From contig NC_008786.1 of assembly GCF_000015565.1 (NCBI RefSeq), positions 1,550,001 through 1,614,000 on the forward strand: a stretch of 64,000 nt of DNA, read 5' to 3'. Positions 49,417 to 58,599 of this stretch are shown here, in pieces. Origin of the DNA: Verminephrobacter eiseniae EF01-2 (GTDB taxonomy: Bacteria > Pseudomonadota > Gammaproteobacteria > Burkholderiales > Burkholderiaceae_C). The notes under the pieces are model-generated. The model did not search any database and had not been told where the DNA came from. It was given only the letters and a program-made list of their open reading frames with translations. The position numbers and the translations under genes were made by a program. Position 1 is the stretch's first letter. Each line of letters begins with the position of its first letter.

Positions 49417-50796
49417 ATGCTGCTGACCATCGTTGCCTTTGCTGCGGCCATCGGCCTGTTGATCGCCGTGCACGAATACGGGCATTACCGGATGGCCGTG
49501 GCCTGCGGTGTCAAGGTGCTGCGCTTCGCGGTGGGTTTTGGCCCTCCCTTGCTGCGCTGGCAGCCCCGAGGCTCGCCGACCGAGTTCGTGCTCGGCGCCT
49601 TTCCGCTGGGGGGCTATGTGCGCATGCTCGACGAGCGCGAAGCGCCGGTGCCGCCCGGGGAGCGCCATCTGGCCTTCGGCCGCCAGCCGCTGCGCTCGCG
49701 GGTGGCGATCACGCTGGCCGGGCCGGTGGCCAACCTGCTGCTGGCGGCGCTGCTGTATTCCATCGTCAACTGGAACGGGGTGGAGCAGCCCCGCGCCCTG
49801 CTGGCCAGTCCGGTGGCCGGCTCGGTGGCGCAGGCGGCGGGCCTGCGCGGTGGGGAGTTGGTCGAGCGCGGCGCGTTGGGCGCGCAAGAATGGATTGCGG
49901 TGCGCTCGTTCGAGGACCTGCGTTGGCTGCTGATGCGCGGCGCGCTCGAAGGGGAGAACGTGCGCCTGGATGTGCAGTCTGCGCAGGGCAACGGGCACCG
50001 GGAACTGCTGCTGGACATGTCCGGGATCGACAGCCGGCAGGTCAATGCCCGGATGTTTCGCGAGATCGGGATTCTCGGCCCCTGGACGCGCCCGGTGCTG
50101 GGGCAAATCCTGCCGCAGGGCGCGGCCGAGCGCGCGGGCCTGCGCCGGGGCGATGTGGTGCTCAAGGTCGGCAGCACCGAGGTGGTCGACGGTCAGCAGT
50201 TGCGCGAACTGATCCGGCACTCCGTTCGGGGCGCCGGGCCATGGAGCCAGACCTGGCGCATCGAGCGCGCCGGGCAAGTGCTGACGCTGCCGGTGCAACC
50301 CGATGTGGTGCGGGAGTCGGGGGGGTCGGCCGAGTCCTCGATCGGGCGCATCGGCGCCGAGGTGGGCGCCCTGTCCGAGTTCGTCACGGTCCAGTACGGC
50401 TTGCTCGAAGGCGCCTGGGCCGGCCTCGTCAAGACCTGGGATGTCTCTGCGCTCACGCTGCGCATGATGGGGCGCATGGTGATCGGCGAGGCTTCGCTGA
50501 AGAACCTGAGCGGGCCGCTGACGATTGCCGACTACGCGGGCCGCTCGGCCGACATGGGGCTGACGCCGTACCTGATCTTCCTGGCGCTGATCAGCGTCAG
50601 CCTGGGGGTGCTGAACCTGCTGCCGCTGCCGGTCCTCGATGGTGGGCACCTGATGTATTATCTTTGGGAGGCGGTCACGGGCAAGGGGGTGTCGGATGCA
50701 TGGATGGAGCGCCTGCACCGTGGCGGCGCGGTCTTTTTGCTGCTGCTGATGTCCGTCGCCCTGTTCAACGATGTCACCCGGATCTTCTTTGGTTGA
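49417..50796 (+). CDS. rseP: Site-2 intramembrane zinc metalloprotease RseP
   Basis: 459 residues. Cleaves anti-sigma factor RseA in the envelope stress response. Active-site HEYGH (in LLIAVHEYGHYRMAVACGVK), first transmembrane segment at the N-terminus, two PDZ-like domains in the middle (LVERGALGAQEWIAVRSFED and ILPQGAAERAGLRRGDVVLK) and the C-terminal metal motif NLLPLPVLDGGHLMYYLWEA. It precedes bamA, as in most proteobacteria. Confidence 0.95.
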   Translation: MLLTIVAFAAAIGLLIAVHEYGHYRMAVACGVKVLRFAVGFGPPLLRWQPRGSPTEFVLGAFPLGGYVRMLDEREAPVPPGERHLAFGRQPLRSRVAITLAGPVANLLLAALLYSIVNWNGVEQPRALLASPVAGSVAQAAGLRGGELVERGALGAQEWIAVRSFEDLRWLLMRGALEGENVRLDVQSAQGNGHRELLLDMSGIDSRQVNARMFREIGILGPWTRPVLGQILPQGAAERAGLRRGDVVLKVGSTEVVDGQQLRELIRHSVRGAGPWSQTWRIERAGQVLTLPVQPDVVRESGGSAESSIGRIGAEVGALSEFVTVQYGLLEGAWAGLVKTWDVSALTLRMMGRMVIGEASLKNLSGPLTIADYAGRSADMGLTPYLIFLALISVSLGVLNLLPLPVLDGGHLMYYLWEAVTGKGVSDAWMERLHRGGAVFLLLLMSVALFNDVTRIFFG

Positions 50797-50853
50797 CCCT
50801 CGGCCCACATTTTTTGCCGCGCCGGCCCTGCCAGCGCGCTGCCTGCTTCAGCC

Positions 50854-53151
50854 ATGACAAAACTCATTGATCGCCTGGGCCTGCGCACCGCATCGGTCGT
50901 TGCCGCCATGGTTTTTGCCTCCCATGCGGCCTGGGCCCTGGAGCCTTTCAAGGTGCAGGACATCCGCGTCGAAGGCTTGCAGCGGGTCGAGCCCGGAACC
51001 GTGTTCGCCTCGATGCCGCTGCGCGTCGGCGACGACTACGACGACGAGAAAGGGGCGGCCGCGATCCGTGCGCTGTTCGGGCTTGGTCTGTTCACGGATG
51101 TGCGGCTGCAAGCCAGTGGCAATGTGCTGGTGGTGGTGGTGCAGGAGCGCCCGACGATTGCCGACGTGAACTTTGCCGGAACCCGCGAATTCGACAAGGA
51201 CACGCTGAAAAAGACCATGCGCGATATCGGCCTGGCCGACGGGCGTCCCTACGACAAGGCGCTGACCGACCGCGCCGAGCAGGAGCTCAAGCGCCAGTAC
51301 ATCAACCGCAGCCTGTATGGCGCCGAGGTGGTGACCACGGTGACGCCGATCGAGCGCAACCGCGTGAACCTGACATTCACGGTGGTCGAGGGCGAGCCGG
51401 CCCGCATCCGGGAACTACGCATCGTGGGCAACCAGGCGTTCAGCGAATCGGCGCTCAAAGGCCTGTTCGACCAAGACACCGGCGGCTGGCTGAGCTGGTA
51501 CACCAAGTCCGACCGCTATTCGCGCGCCAAGCTCAATGCCGATCTGGAGACCCTGCGCTCGTACTACCTGCAACGCGGCTATCTGGAGTTCCGCATCGAT
51601 TCCACGCAGGTCGCGATTTCGCCGGACAGGCAGGAAATCTCGATCACGGTCAATGTCACCGAGGGCGAGCGCTATGTGGTGTCGGGGGTCAAGCTCGAAG
51701 GCAACTACCTCGAACGCGACGACGAGTTCAAGTCGCTGGTGACCATCCGTCCCGGCGAGCCGTACAACGCCGACCAGGTGACCGAGACCATCCGGGCGTT
51801 TTCCGAATACTTTGCCCGCTTCGGATTCGCCTTTGCGCGGGTCCAGGCCGTGCCGGAAATCGACCGCGAGAACAATCGCGTGGTTTTCGTGCTGCAGGCC
51901 GATCCGACGCACCGCGCCTATGTGCGGCGCATCAACGTCAGCGGCAACAACCACACGCGCGATGAAGTGATACGCCGCGAATTCCGCCAGTACGAAGCCT
52001 CCTGGTACGACGGCGACAAAATCCGCCTGTCGCGCGACCGCGTCGACCGCCTGGGCTTTTTCACCAGCGTCAGCGTCGAGACGCAGGAAGTGCCGGGTGC
52101 GCCAGACCAGGTGGACCTGGTGATCAACGTGATCGAAAAGCCCACGGGCGCGCTGCAAATGGGCGTGGGCTTTTCCAGCGCCGAGAAGCTCTCGCTGTCG
52201 TTCGGCTTCAAACAGGAGAACATCTTTGGCACCGGCAACTACCTGGGCGTCGAAGTCAACACCAGCAAGTACCGGCGCACGCTGGTGTTCAGCACCACCA
52301 ACCCGTACTTCACACCCGACGGGATTTCGCGCACCTTCGATCTGTACTACCGCACCGACAAGCCCTACGAAGACCAGGGCGGCAACTACCGCCTGATCAC
52401 CATCGGCAGTTCGGTGCGGTTTGGCGTGCCGTTCAGCGAGACCGATACGGTGTTCTTCGGCGGCGGCCTGGAGCAGACCCGGATCAAGTCCGGCACCAAC
52501 ATCCCTGCCAGCTATCTGTCCTACGCCGACAAGTTCGGCGCCACGAGCCTGGCGGCTCCGCTGACGATGGGCTGGTCGCGCGACGACCGCGACAGTGCGC
52601 TGGCGCCCAATGCCGGGCGTTACCAGCGCCTGAACTCCGAGTGGTCGGTGGCCGGAGACGCGCGCTACCTGCGCGCCAACTACCAATACCAGCAATACGT
52701 GCCGCTGAACAAGCGCTTTACCGTGGCCTTCAATGGCGAGGCCGGCCTGGGCAAGGGCCTGAACGGGCGCCCGTTCCCGGTGTTCAAGAACTTCTACTCG
52801 GGCGGCCTGGGCTCGGTGCGCGGCTTCGACCAAGGCACCCTGGGGCCGCGCGATGTGACCGGCGCCTCGCTCGGCGGCCCGAAGAAAATCACGCTCAATA
52901 CCGAACTGCTGGCCCCCTTCCCGGGCGCGGGCAACGACCGGACCCTGCGCCTGTTCGGCTTTGTCGATGTGGGCAATGTGTACGCGGAAAACGAAACCAT
53001 CCGCTTGCGCGAAATGCGTGCCTCGGTGGGCCTGGGCCTGAGCTGGATTTCGGTGCTCGGCCCGCTGCGGCTGGGGTTTGCGCAACCGGTGCGCAAGTTC
53101 CCCGGCGATAGAATCCAGAAACTGCAATTCCAGATCGGAACGTCTTTCTAA
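50854..53151 (+). CDS. bamA: Outer membrane protein assembly factor BamA
   Basis: 765 residues. The central Omp85 insertase of the outer membrane. A signal peptide (TASVVAAMVFASHAAWALEP) is followed by five POTRA domains (the first being FKVQDIRVEGLQRVEPGTVF) and a C-terminal 16-strand barrel ending in QKLQFQIGTSF. The conserved loop 6 motif is in YSGGLGSVRGFDQGTLGPRD (VRGF). The stop overlaps the ompH start (TAATG). Confidence 0.97.
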   Translation: MTKLIDRLGLRTASVVAAMVFASHAAWALEPFKVQDIRVEGLQRVEPGTVFASMPLRVGDDYDDEKGAAAIRALFGLGLFTDVRLQASGNVLVVVVQERPTIADVNFAGTREFDKDTLKKTMRDIGLADGRPYDKALTDRAEQELKRQYINRSLYGAEVVTTVTPIERNRVNLTFTVVEGEPARIRELRIVGNQAFSESALKGLFDQDTGGWLSWYTKSDRYSRAKLNADLETLRSYYLQRGYLEFRIDSTQVAISPDRQEISITVNVTEGERYVVSGVKLEGNYLERDDEFKSLVTIRPGEPYNADQVTETIRAFSEYFARFGFAFARVQAVPEIDRENNRVVFVLQADPTHRAYVRRINVSGNNHTRDEVIRREFRQYEASWYDGDKIRLSRDRVDRLGFFTSVSVETQEVPGAPDQVDLVINVIEKPTGALQMGVGFSSAEKLSLSFGFKQENIFGTGNYLGVEVNTSKYRRTLVFSTTNPYFTPDGISRTFDLYYRTDKPYEDQGGNYRLITIGSSVRFGVPFSETDTVFFGGGLEQTRIKSGTNIPASYLSYADKFGATSLAAPLTMGWSRDDRDSALAPNAGRYQRLNSEWSVAGDARYLRANYQYQQYVPLNKRFTVAFNGEAGLGKGLNGRPFPVFKNFYSGGLGSVRGFDQGTLGPRDVTGASLGGPKKITLNTELLAPFPGAGNDRTLRLFGFVDVGNVYAENETIRLREMRASVGLGLSWISVLGPLRLGFAQPVRKFPGDRIQKLQFQIGTSF

Positions 53152-53705
53152 TGAAATCCCTTTCTCGCCATCTCCCCGATCTCCCCCTGGCCCTGTTGCT
53201 CGGCCTGCTGGCCGTTGCGGCACCGGCGCAGGCACAGGCGCAAGAGTTCAGAGCCGGATTCGTCAATACCGACAGAGTCTTCCGGGAAGCCAACACCGCC
53301 CGGGCCGCGCAGGCCAAGCTGGAACAGGAATTCTCCCGCCGCGAGAAGGATCTGATCGAGTTGGGCAACACGCTCAAGACCGCCACCGAGAAGTTCGAGC
53401 GCGAAGCGCCCACGCTGGCCGAAAGCCAGCGCGCTGCGCGCCAGCGCCAACTGGCCGATCAGGACCGCGATTTCCAGCGCAAGCGCCGTGAATTCCAGGA
53501 AGACCTGAGCGTGCGCAAGAACGAAGAACTCTCCCAAGTGCTCGAACGCGCCAACAAGGTCGTCAAGCAGGTGGCCGAGTCGGAAAAGTACGACGTGATC
53601 CTGCAAGAGGCGGTCTACATCAACCCCAAACACGACATCACCGACAAGGTGATCAAGGCACTCAATGCCGCAGCCAGCACCAGTGCCAAAGACGCCGCCA
53701 AGTAA
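53151..53705 (+). CDS. skp: Periplasmic chaperone Skp/OmpH
   Basis: 184 residues. Keeps unfolded outer-membrane proteins soluble on their way to BamA. It has a signal peptide (LPLALLLGLLAVAAPAQAQA) and a long helical, coiled-coil body (QAKLEQEFSRREKDLIELGN and FQRKRREFQEDLSVRKNEEL), ending with KYDVILQEAVYINPKHDITD. Location between bamA and lpxD is the standard order. Confidence 0.93.
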   Translation: MKSLSRHLPDLPLALLLGLLAVAAPAQAQAQEFRAGFVNTDRVFREANTARAAQAKLEQEFSRREKDLIELGNTLKTATEKFEREAPTLAESQRAARQRQLADQDRDFQRKRREFQEDLSVRKNEELSQVLERANKVVKQVAESEKYDVILQEAVYINPKHDITDKVIKALNAAASTSAKDAAK

Positions 53706-53741
53706 ATCGGGCCCGCCGCGCCGGCGCAGCACAGGTGGCTC

Positions 53742-54722
53742 GTGAGCCTGCTCCTCGGGCAGATCGTCGATGCGCTCGGCGGCTCGCTGCAAGGAGGCTC
53801 GCGCGACACCCCGATCTGCCGCATCGCACCGCTGCAAGCCGCTGGCCCGGGCGACCTGAGCGTCCTGAGCCATCCCCGTTACCAACAGCAGTTGGCCGCC
53901 TCCCGGGCGGCCTGCGTCATTGTGGCGCCGGCGTTGCGCGCGGCGGCGCTGGCGCGCGGCGCCTGCATCCTGGCCGAGCAACCCTACGCCTACTTCGCGC
54001 GCGCCACGCAGCTATGGCGCCAGCACCATGCGCCGGCGCCAGCGCCCGGCGTGCACGCCAGTGCAGTGCTCGATCCGACGGCCCAGGTCCATCCCACGGC
54101 CAGCATCGGCCCGCTGTGCATTCTTGAGCGGGGTGCGCAGGTCGGCGCCGGCAGCCGGCTCCAGGCGCGCGTCACCGTGGGCGCGGACTGCCGCATCGGC
54201 GCGCGCTGCCTGCTGCACGCCGGTGTGGTGGTCGGCGCTGACGGCTTTGGCTTTGCGCCCGAGGACGGGCAGTGGATCAAAATCGAGCAACTCGGCGCCG
54301 TGCGCATTGGCGACGATGTAGAGATCGGCGCCAACACCTGCATAGACCGTGGCACGCTGCAAGACACCGTGATCGAAGACGGCGTCAAGCTCGACAACCT
54401 GATACAGATCGGCCACAACGTGCGCATCGGCAAGCACTCGGCGCTGGCCGGCTGTGTCGGCGTGGCCGGCAGTGCGCGCATAGGCGCGCACTGCACGATC
54501 GGCGGCGGAGCCATCGTGCTCGGGCATCTGGAACTGGCCGACCATGTGCATATTTCAGCGGCCACGGTCGTCACCCGCTCGCTGACCCGGCCCGGGCAGT
54601 ACACCGGCCTGTTCCCCATCGACGACAATGCGCGCTGGGAAAAAAACGCGGCGACACTCAAACAACTGCACAGTTTGCGCGAACGCATCAAGGCGCTGGA
54701 GCAGGCCCTCAAGGCAGCATGA
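53742..54722 (+). CDS. lpxD: UDP-3-O-(3-hydroxyacyl)glucosamine N-acyltransferase
   Basis: 326 residues, GTG start. Adds the second acyl chain in lipid A synthesis. The N-terminal uridine-binding part ([20 protein letters not shown]) is followed by a left-handed beta-helix of hexapeptide repeats ([40 protein letters not shown]), with the catalytic His in [19 protein letters not shown] and a C-terminal helix. Confidence 0.96.
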   Translation: MSLLLGQIVDALGGSLQGGSRDTPICRIAPLQAAGPGDLSVLSHPRYQQQLAASRAACVIVAPALRAAALARGACILAEQPYAYFARATQLWRQHHAPAPAPGVHASAVLDPTAQVHPTASIGPLCILERGAQVGAGSRLQARVTVGADCRIGARCLLHAGVVVGADGFGFAPEDGQWIKIEQLGAVRIGDDVEIGANTCIDRGTLQDTVIEDGVKLDNLIQIGHNVRIGKHSALAGCVGVAGSARIGAHCTIGGGAIVLGHLELADHVHISAATVVTRSLTRPGQYTGLFPIDDNARWEKNAATLKQLHSLRERIKALEQALKAA

Positions 54723-54738
54723 ACGGAAGAACGACCCG

Positions 54739-55194
54739 ATGATGGATATCCACGCAATTGTCAAGCAACTGCCCCACCGCTACCCGTTCTTGCTGGTGGA
54801 CAAGGTGATCGAGCTCGAGCGCAACACCCGCATCAAGGCGATCAAGAACGTCACCTGCAACGAGCCCTATTTCATGGGGCATTTCCCGGGCCGTCCGGTG
54901 ATGCCCGGCGTGTTGATCCTGGAAGCGCTGGCCCAAGCCGCCGGCTTGCTGGCATTCGATGCCATGGGCAAGGTGCCCGACGAAAACAACCTCTACTACC
55001 TCGTCGGCATCGACGGCGCGCGTTTCAAACGCCCGGTCGAGCCGGGCGACCAGCTGATCCTGGCGATCACGATAGACCGCGTGCGCGGCGGCATCTGGAA
55101 GTTCAAAGGACTGGCCAGCGTGGGCGACGAAGTGGCCTGCGAGGCCGAACTGATGTGCACCATGCGCAGCGTCGGCGAGCCCGACAGAAGCTGA
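54739..55194 (+). CDS. fabZ: 3-hydroxyacyl-[acyl-carrier-protein] dehydratase FabZ
   Basis: 151 residues. Dehydrates 3-hydroxyacyl-ACP in fatty acid elongation, competing with LpxA/LpxD for substrate. Hot-dog fold motifs: [19 protein letters not shown] with the His and [20 protein letters not shown] with the catalytic Glu. Tandem ATG codons at 54739 and 54742. It is 16 bases after lpxD. Confidence 0.96.
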   Translation: MMDIHAIVKQLPHRYPFLLVDKVIELERNTRIKAIKNVTCNEPYFMGHFPGRPVMPGVLILEALAQAAGLLAFDAMGKVPDENNLYYLVGIDGARFKRPVEPGDQLILAITIDRVRGGIWKFKGLASVGDEVACEAELMCTMRSVGEPDRS

Positions 55195-55209
55195 AAAGAC
55201 CGCCCCGCC

Positions 55210-55998
55210 GTGAGCAACATCCACCCCACTGCCCTGGTCGCGGATGGCGCCAGCCTGCACCCGACGGTCACCGTCGGGCCATATGCCGTGATCGGCCCGC
55301 AGGCAGTGATCGGCCCCGGCTGCAGCGTAGGCGCGCATTGCGTGATCGAAGGGCGCACCACACTGGGCGCAGACAACCGCATCTTCCCGTTCGCTTGCCT
55401 GGGCGCCGCCCCGCAGGACAAAAAGTACGCGGGCGAGCCTACACAGTTGGTCATCGGCCAGCGCAACACCATCCGCGAGTTCTGCACCTTCAACCGTGGC
55501 ACCGTCCAGGACCGGGGGCTGACCAGCATAGGCGACGACAACTGGATCATGGCCTATGTGCATATCGCGCACGACTGCGTGGTCGGCAACCAGACCATCC
55601 TGGCAAACAACGCCACGCTGGCCGGGCATGTGCAGGTGGCAGACCTGGCCATCATCGGCGGCCTGACCGGCGTGCACCAATTCGTCAAGATCGGCGCGCA
55701 TGCGATGGCCGGTTTTGCCAGCCGTATCGCGCAGGACGTGCCGCCGTTCATGATGGTCGATGGCAACCCGCTGGCAGTGCGCGGCCTGAACCTGGAAGGG
55801 CTGCGCCGGCGCGGCTTTCCGGCCGCGCGCATGGCCGGCATCAAGCAAATGTACCGCCTGCTGTACCGCCAGGGCCTGACCCTGGAGGCCGCGTGCCAGG
55901 CCATGGCCGAACTGCCAGCCGCGCACCCGCAAGCCGCCGCCGATGTGGCGCTGATGCGGGCCTTTCTCGCCGCCTGCACGCGCGGCATCGTGCGCTGA
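55210..55998 (+). CDS. lpxA: UDP-N-acetylglucosamine O-acyltransferase
   Basis: 262 residues, GTG start. The first lipid A enzyme. Hexapeptide beta-helix ([20 protein letters not shown]), catalytic His in [20 protein letters not shown], the [20 protein letters not shown] block and a C-terminal helical domain ([20 protein letters not shown]). It is 15 bases after fabZ. Confidence 0.96.
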   Translation: MSNIHPTALVADGASLHPTVTVGPYAVIGPQAVIGPGCSVGAHCVIEGRTTLGADNRIFPFACLGAAPQDKKYAGEPTQLVIGQRNTIREFCTFNRGTVQDRGLTSIGDDNWIMAYVHIAHDCVVGNQTILANNATLAGHVQVADLAIIGGLTGVHQFVKIGAHAMAGFASRIAQDVPPFMMVDGNPLAVRGLNLEGLRRRGFPAARMAGIKQMYRLLYRQGLTLEAACQAMAELPAAHPQAAADVALMRAFLAACTRGIVR

Positions 55999-56007
55999 AG
56001 TGGCGCC

Positions 56008-57177
56008 ATGGACCCGGCAATGCAAGCCCCCCTGCGCATCGCCATGGTGGCCGGTGAAGCATCGGGCGACATGCTCGCCGCCCTGCTGATCGGCGGCCTG
56101 CAAGCCGATTGGCCGGGCATCGAGCTTTGCGGCATAGGAGGCCCCGAAATGGCGCGCCGCGGGTTCACGCCCTGGTGGCCCAGCGAGCGGCTGGCCGTGC
56201 ATGGCTACAGCATGCAAATGCTGCGCCGGCTGCGCGAACTGCTCGGCATCCGCCGGCAACTGCGCCGGCGCCTGCTCGCGCACCGCCCTGCGCTGTTCAT
56301 CGGCATCGACGCCCCCGATTTCAACCTCGGCCTGGAAGCCGATTTGCGTGCCGCCGGCGTCAAGACAGTGCATTTCGTGTGCCCGTCGATCTGGGCCTGG
56401 CGCGCCCACCGGGTCGGCCAGATCCGTCGCAGCGCCGACCATGTGCTGTGCATCTTCCCGTTCGAGCCAGCGCTACTGGCGCAGCATGGCATTGCCGCCA
56501 CCTATGTCGGCCATCCGCTGGCGGCGCTGATTGCGCTGCAGCCTGACCGCGCAGCAGCCCGCGCACAGCTCGGTCTGCGCGCGGACGACGAGGTGCTGGC
56601 CATTTTGCCGGGCAGCCGGGCCTCGGAAATCGAGTACCTCGCCCGCCCCTTTTTCCAGGCCGCAGCGCTGCTGCGACAAACCCGGCCCGCGCTCAAATTG
56701 CTGGTGCCCGCCGTGCTACCCCTGCGCGAGCGCATCGTGCAGGCGGCCCAGGCCGCAGGTATGGGCGAGCAGGTACAAATCATTGCCGGGCAGTCGCACA
56801 CCGTGCTCGCGGCCTGCGATGCCACGCTGATCGCCAGCGGCACCGCCACACTCGAAGCCGCGCTGTTCAAACGCCCGATGGTGATCGCTTACCGCATGCA
56901 CCCGTTGAACTGGTCGCTGATGCGCCGCCAGCAATTGCAGCCCTGGGTGGGCCTGCCCAACATCCTGTGCCGTGAATTCGTGGTGCCCGAACTGCTGCAA
57001 GATGCCGCCACGCCGCAGGCACTGTGCGCTGCCACGCAGCACTGGCTGGACGCGCGGCGCCAGCATCCGCCAACCATCACCGCCCTGGAACGACGCTTTA
57101 CCGCGCTGCACCACAGCCTGCAGCGCAACACCCCGCAATTGGCCGCCGATGCGCTCCGGACAATCCTCGCGCACTGA
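56008..57177 (+). CDS. lpxB: Lipid-A-disaccharide synthase
   Basis: 389 residues. A family 19 glycosyltransferase condensing UDP-2,3-diacylglucosamine with lipid X. Signature blocks are [80 protein letters not shown] and [20 protein letters not shown]. It overlaps rnhB by 29 bases. Confidence 0.96.
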   Translation: MDPAMQAPLRIAMVAGEASGDMLAALLIGGLQADWPGIELCGIGGPEMARRGFTPWWPSERLAVHGYSMQMLRRLRELLGIRRQLRRRLLAHRPALFIGIDAPDFNLGLEADLRAAGVKTVHFVCPSIWAWRAHRVGQIRRSADHVLCIFPFEPALLAQHGIAATYVGHPLAALIALQPDRAAARAQLGLRADDEVLAILPGSRASEIEYLARPFFQAAALLRQTRPALKLLVPAVLPLRERIVQAAQAAGMGEQVQIIAGQSHTVLAACDATLIASGTATLEAALFKRPMVIAYRMHPLNWSLMRRQQLQPWVGLPNILCREFVVPELLQDAATPQALCAATQHWLDARRQHPPTITALERRFTALHHSLQRNTPQLAADALRTILAH

Positions 57178-57778
57178 ACCGGCCAGCCTGCCCTGGCATC
57201 CATCGGGCCTGGTCGCCGGCGTCGATGAGGCCGGCCGAGGCCCGCTGGCCGGGCCGGTCATGGCCGCCGCCGTCATGCTGGACGAGCGGCAACCGATCAT
57301 GGGCCTGGCCGACTCGAAAAAACTCACGCCGGCCAGGCGCGCATCGCTGTTTGACGAAATCCGGGCCAAGGCGCTGTGCTACAGCATTGCCCAGGCCAGC
57401 GTGCAAGAGATCGACGCGCTCAACATCCTGCAAGCCACGCTGCTGGCGATGCGCCGCGCCGTGCAGGGCCTGCGGCTCAGGCCGGCGCTGGTGCTGGTCG
57501 ATGGCAACCGCCTGCCCCGGCTCGACATACCGGCGCAAGCCATCGTCAAAGGCGACGCGCTGCAGCCCGCCATCTCGGCGGCCTCGATCCTTGCCAAGGT
57601 GCAGCGCGACCACTGGTGCGTGCAGGTGCACGCGGAGTTTCCGCAATACGGCTTTGCCGGGCACAAAGGCTATGGCACGGCCATGCACCTGGCGGCACTG
57701 CGCGCGCATGGCGCCTGCATCCACCACCGGCGCTCGTTCGCCCCGGTAGCCCGAAGCCTGCCCGGGGCTTGCCGATGA
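57149..57778 (+). CDS. rnhB: Ribonuclease HII
   Basis: 209 residues. Removes ribonucleotides from DNA. Catalytic residues are visible in [20 protein letters not shown] (Asp-Glu), [20 protein letters not shown] (Asp) and [20 protein letters not shown] (Asp). C-terminal [20 protein letters not shown] is typical. The ATG at 57149 is the first in frame and lies within lpxB. The stop overlaps the next start (ATGA). Confidence 0.95.
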   Translation: MRSGQSSRTEPASLPWHPSGLVAGVDEAGRGPLAGPVMAAAVMLDERQPIMGLADSKKLTPARRASLFDEIRAKALCYSIAQASVQEIDALNILQATLLAMRRAVQGLRLRPALVLVDGNRLPRLDIPAQAIVKGDALQPAISAASILAKVQRDHWCVQVHAEFPQYGFAGHKGYGTAMHLAALRAHGACIHHRRSFAPVARSLPGACR

Positions 57779-58599
57779 GCGCCGCCCCCGTGAGCACCAT
57801 CCACGCGCGCGACAACGCCTTCGTCAAGGAACTGCGCCGGCTGGCCCAAGACAGCACCGCCTACCGCAGACAGGGCCGGCTGTGGCTGGAAGGCGAGCAC
57901 CTGTGCCGCGCGGCACTGGCGCGCCAACTGCGCCCATCGATCGCCGTATTTGCCGAGTCTTTCTGGCCGCAGGCACAGGCCGAATATGCGCAGGACGCAA
58001 GCAAGATAATGGTTCTTGCCGAGCCACTGTTTGCCGGCATCAGCGCCCTGGAATCGCCTGCGCGCATGGGCTTCATTCTGGACCTGCCCGCGCCCGCCAG
58101 CCTGCAACCGGGCGCCGCCACCGTGGTACTGGACCGGGTGCAGGATGCCGGCAACATGGGCTCGATCCTGCGCAGTGCAGCAGCCTTCGGATTCCGGCAG
58201 GTGCTGGCACTCAAAGGCAGCGCCGCACTCTGGTCGCCGAAAGTGCTGCGCGCCGGGATGGGCGCACATTTCGCGCTGAATCTGATCGAGGCCGCCGGGC
58301 CGGCAGAACTGCAGGCGCTGCAACTGCCCATGCTCGTGACCAGTCCACATGCCGGCGAATACCTGCACCGCGCCACATTGCCCTGGCCCTGCGCCTGGAT
58401 CATGGGCCATGAAGGACAAGGCGTAACCCCCGCGCTGACCGCCAAGGCCGCACTACGCATCCGCATCGCCCAGCCCGGAGGCCAGGAGTCGCTGAACGTC
58501 GCAGCAGCAGCGGCCATCTGCCTGCACGCCAGCAGCGCGCTGGCCGCAGGTGCTGGCGAGGGCATGGAGGGGGTTTCTGAGTTGCCTGTTCGGCGGTGA
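57775..58599 (+). CDS. TrmH/SpoU-family RNA 2'-O-methyltransferase
   Basis: 274 residues. Methylates a ribose in rRNA or tRNA using S-adenosylmethionine. The SPOUT fold is recognisable by the N-terminal substrate-binding part ([20 protein letters not shown]), motif 1 [20 protein letters not shown] with the conserved Asn and Arg, motif 2 [20 protein letters not shown] and motif 3 [20 protein letters not shown]. The last eight codons (VSELPVRR) and the stop TGA are encoded by the first, degenerate CRISPR repeat, so the natural C-terminus was replaced or extended by the array. It overlaps the rnhB stop by four bases. Confidence 0.92.
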   Translation: MSAAPVSTIHARDNAFVKELRRLAQDSTAYRRQGRLWLEGEHLCRAALARQLRPSIAVFAESFWPQAQAEYAQDASKIMVLAEPLFAGISALESPARMGFILDLPAPASLQPGAATVVLDRVQDAGNMGSILRSAAAFGFRQVLALKGSAALWSPKVLRAGMGAHFALNLIEAAGPAELQALQLPMLVTSPHAGEYLHRATLPWPCAWIMGHEGQGVTPALTAKAALRIRIAQPGGQESLNVAAAAAICLHASSALAAGAGEGMEGVSELPVRR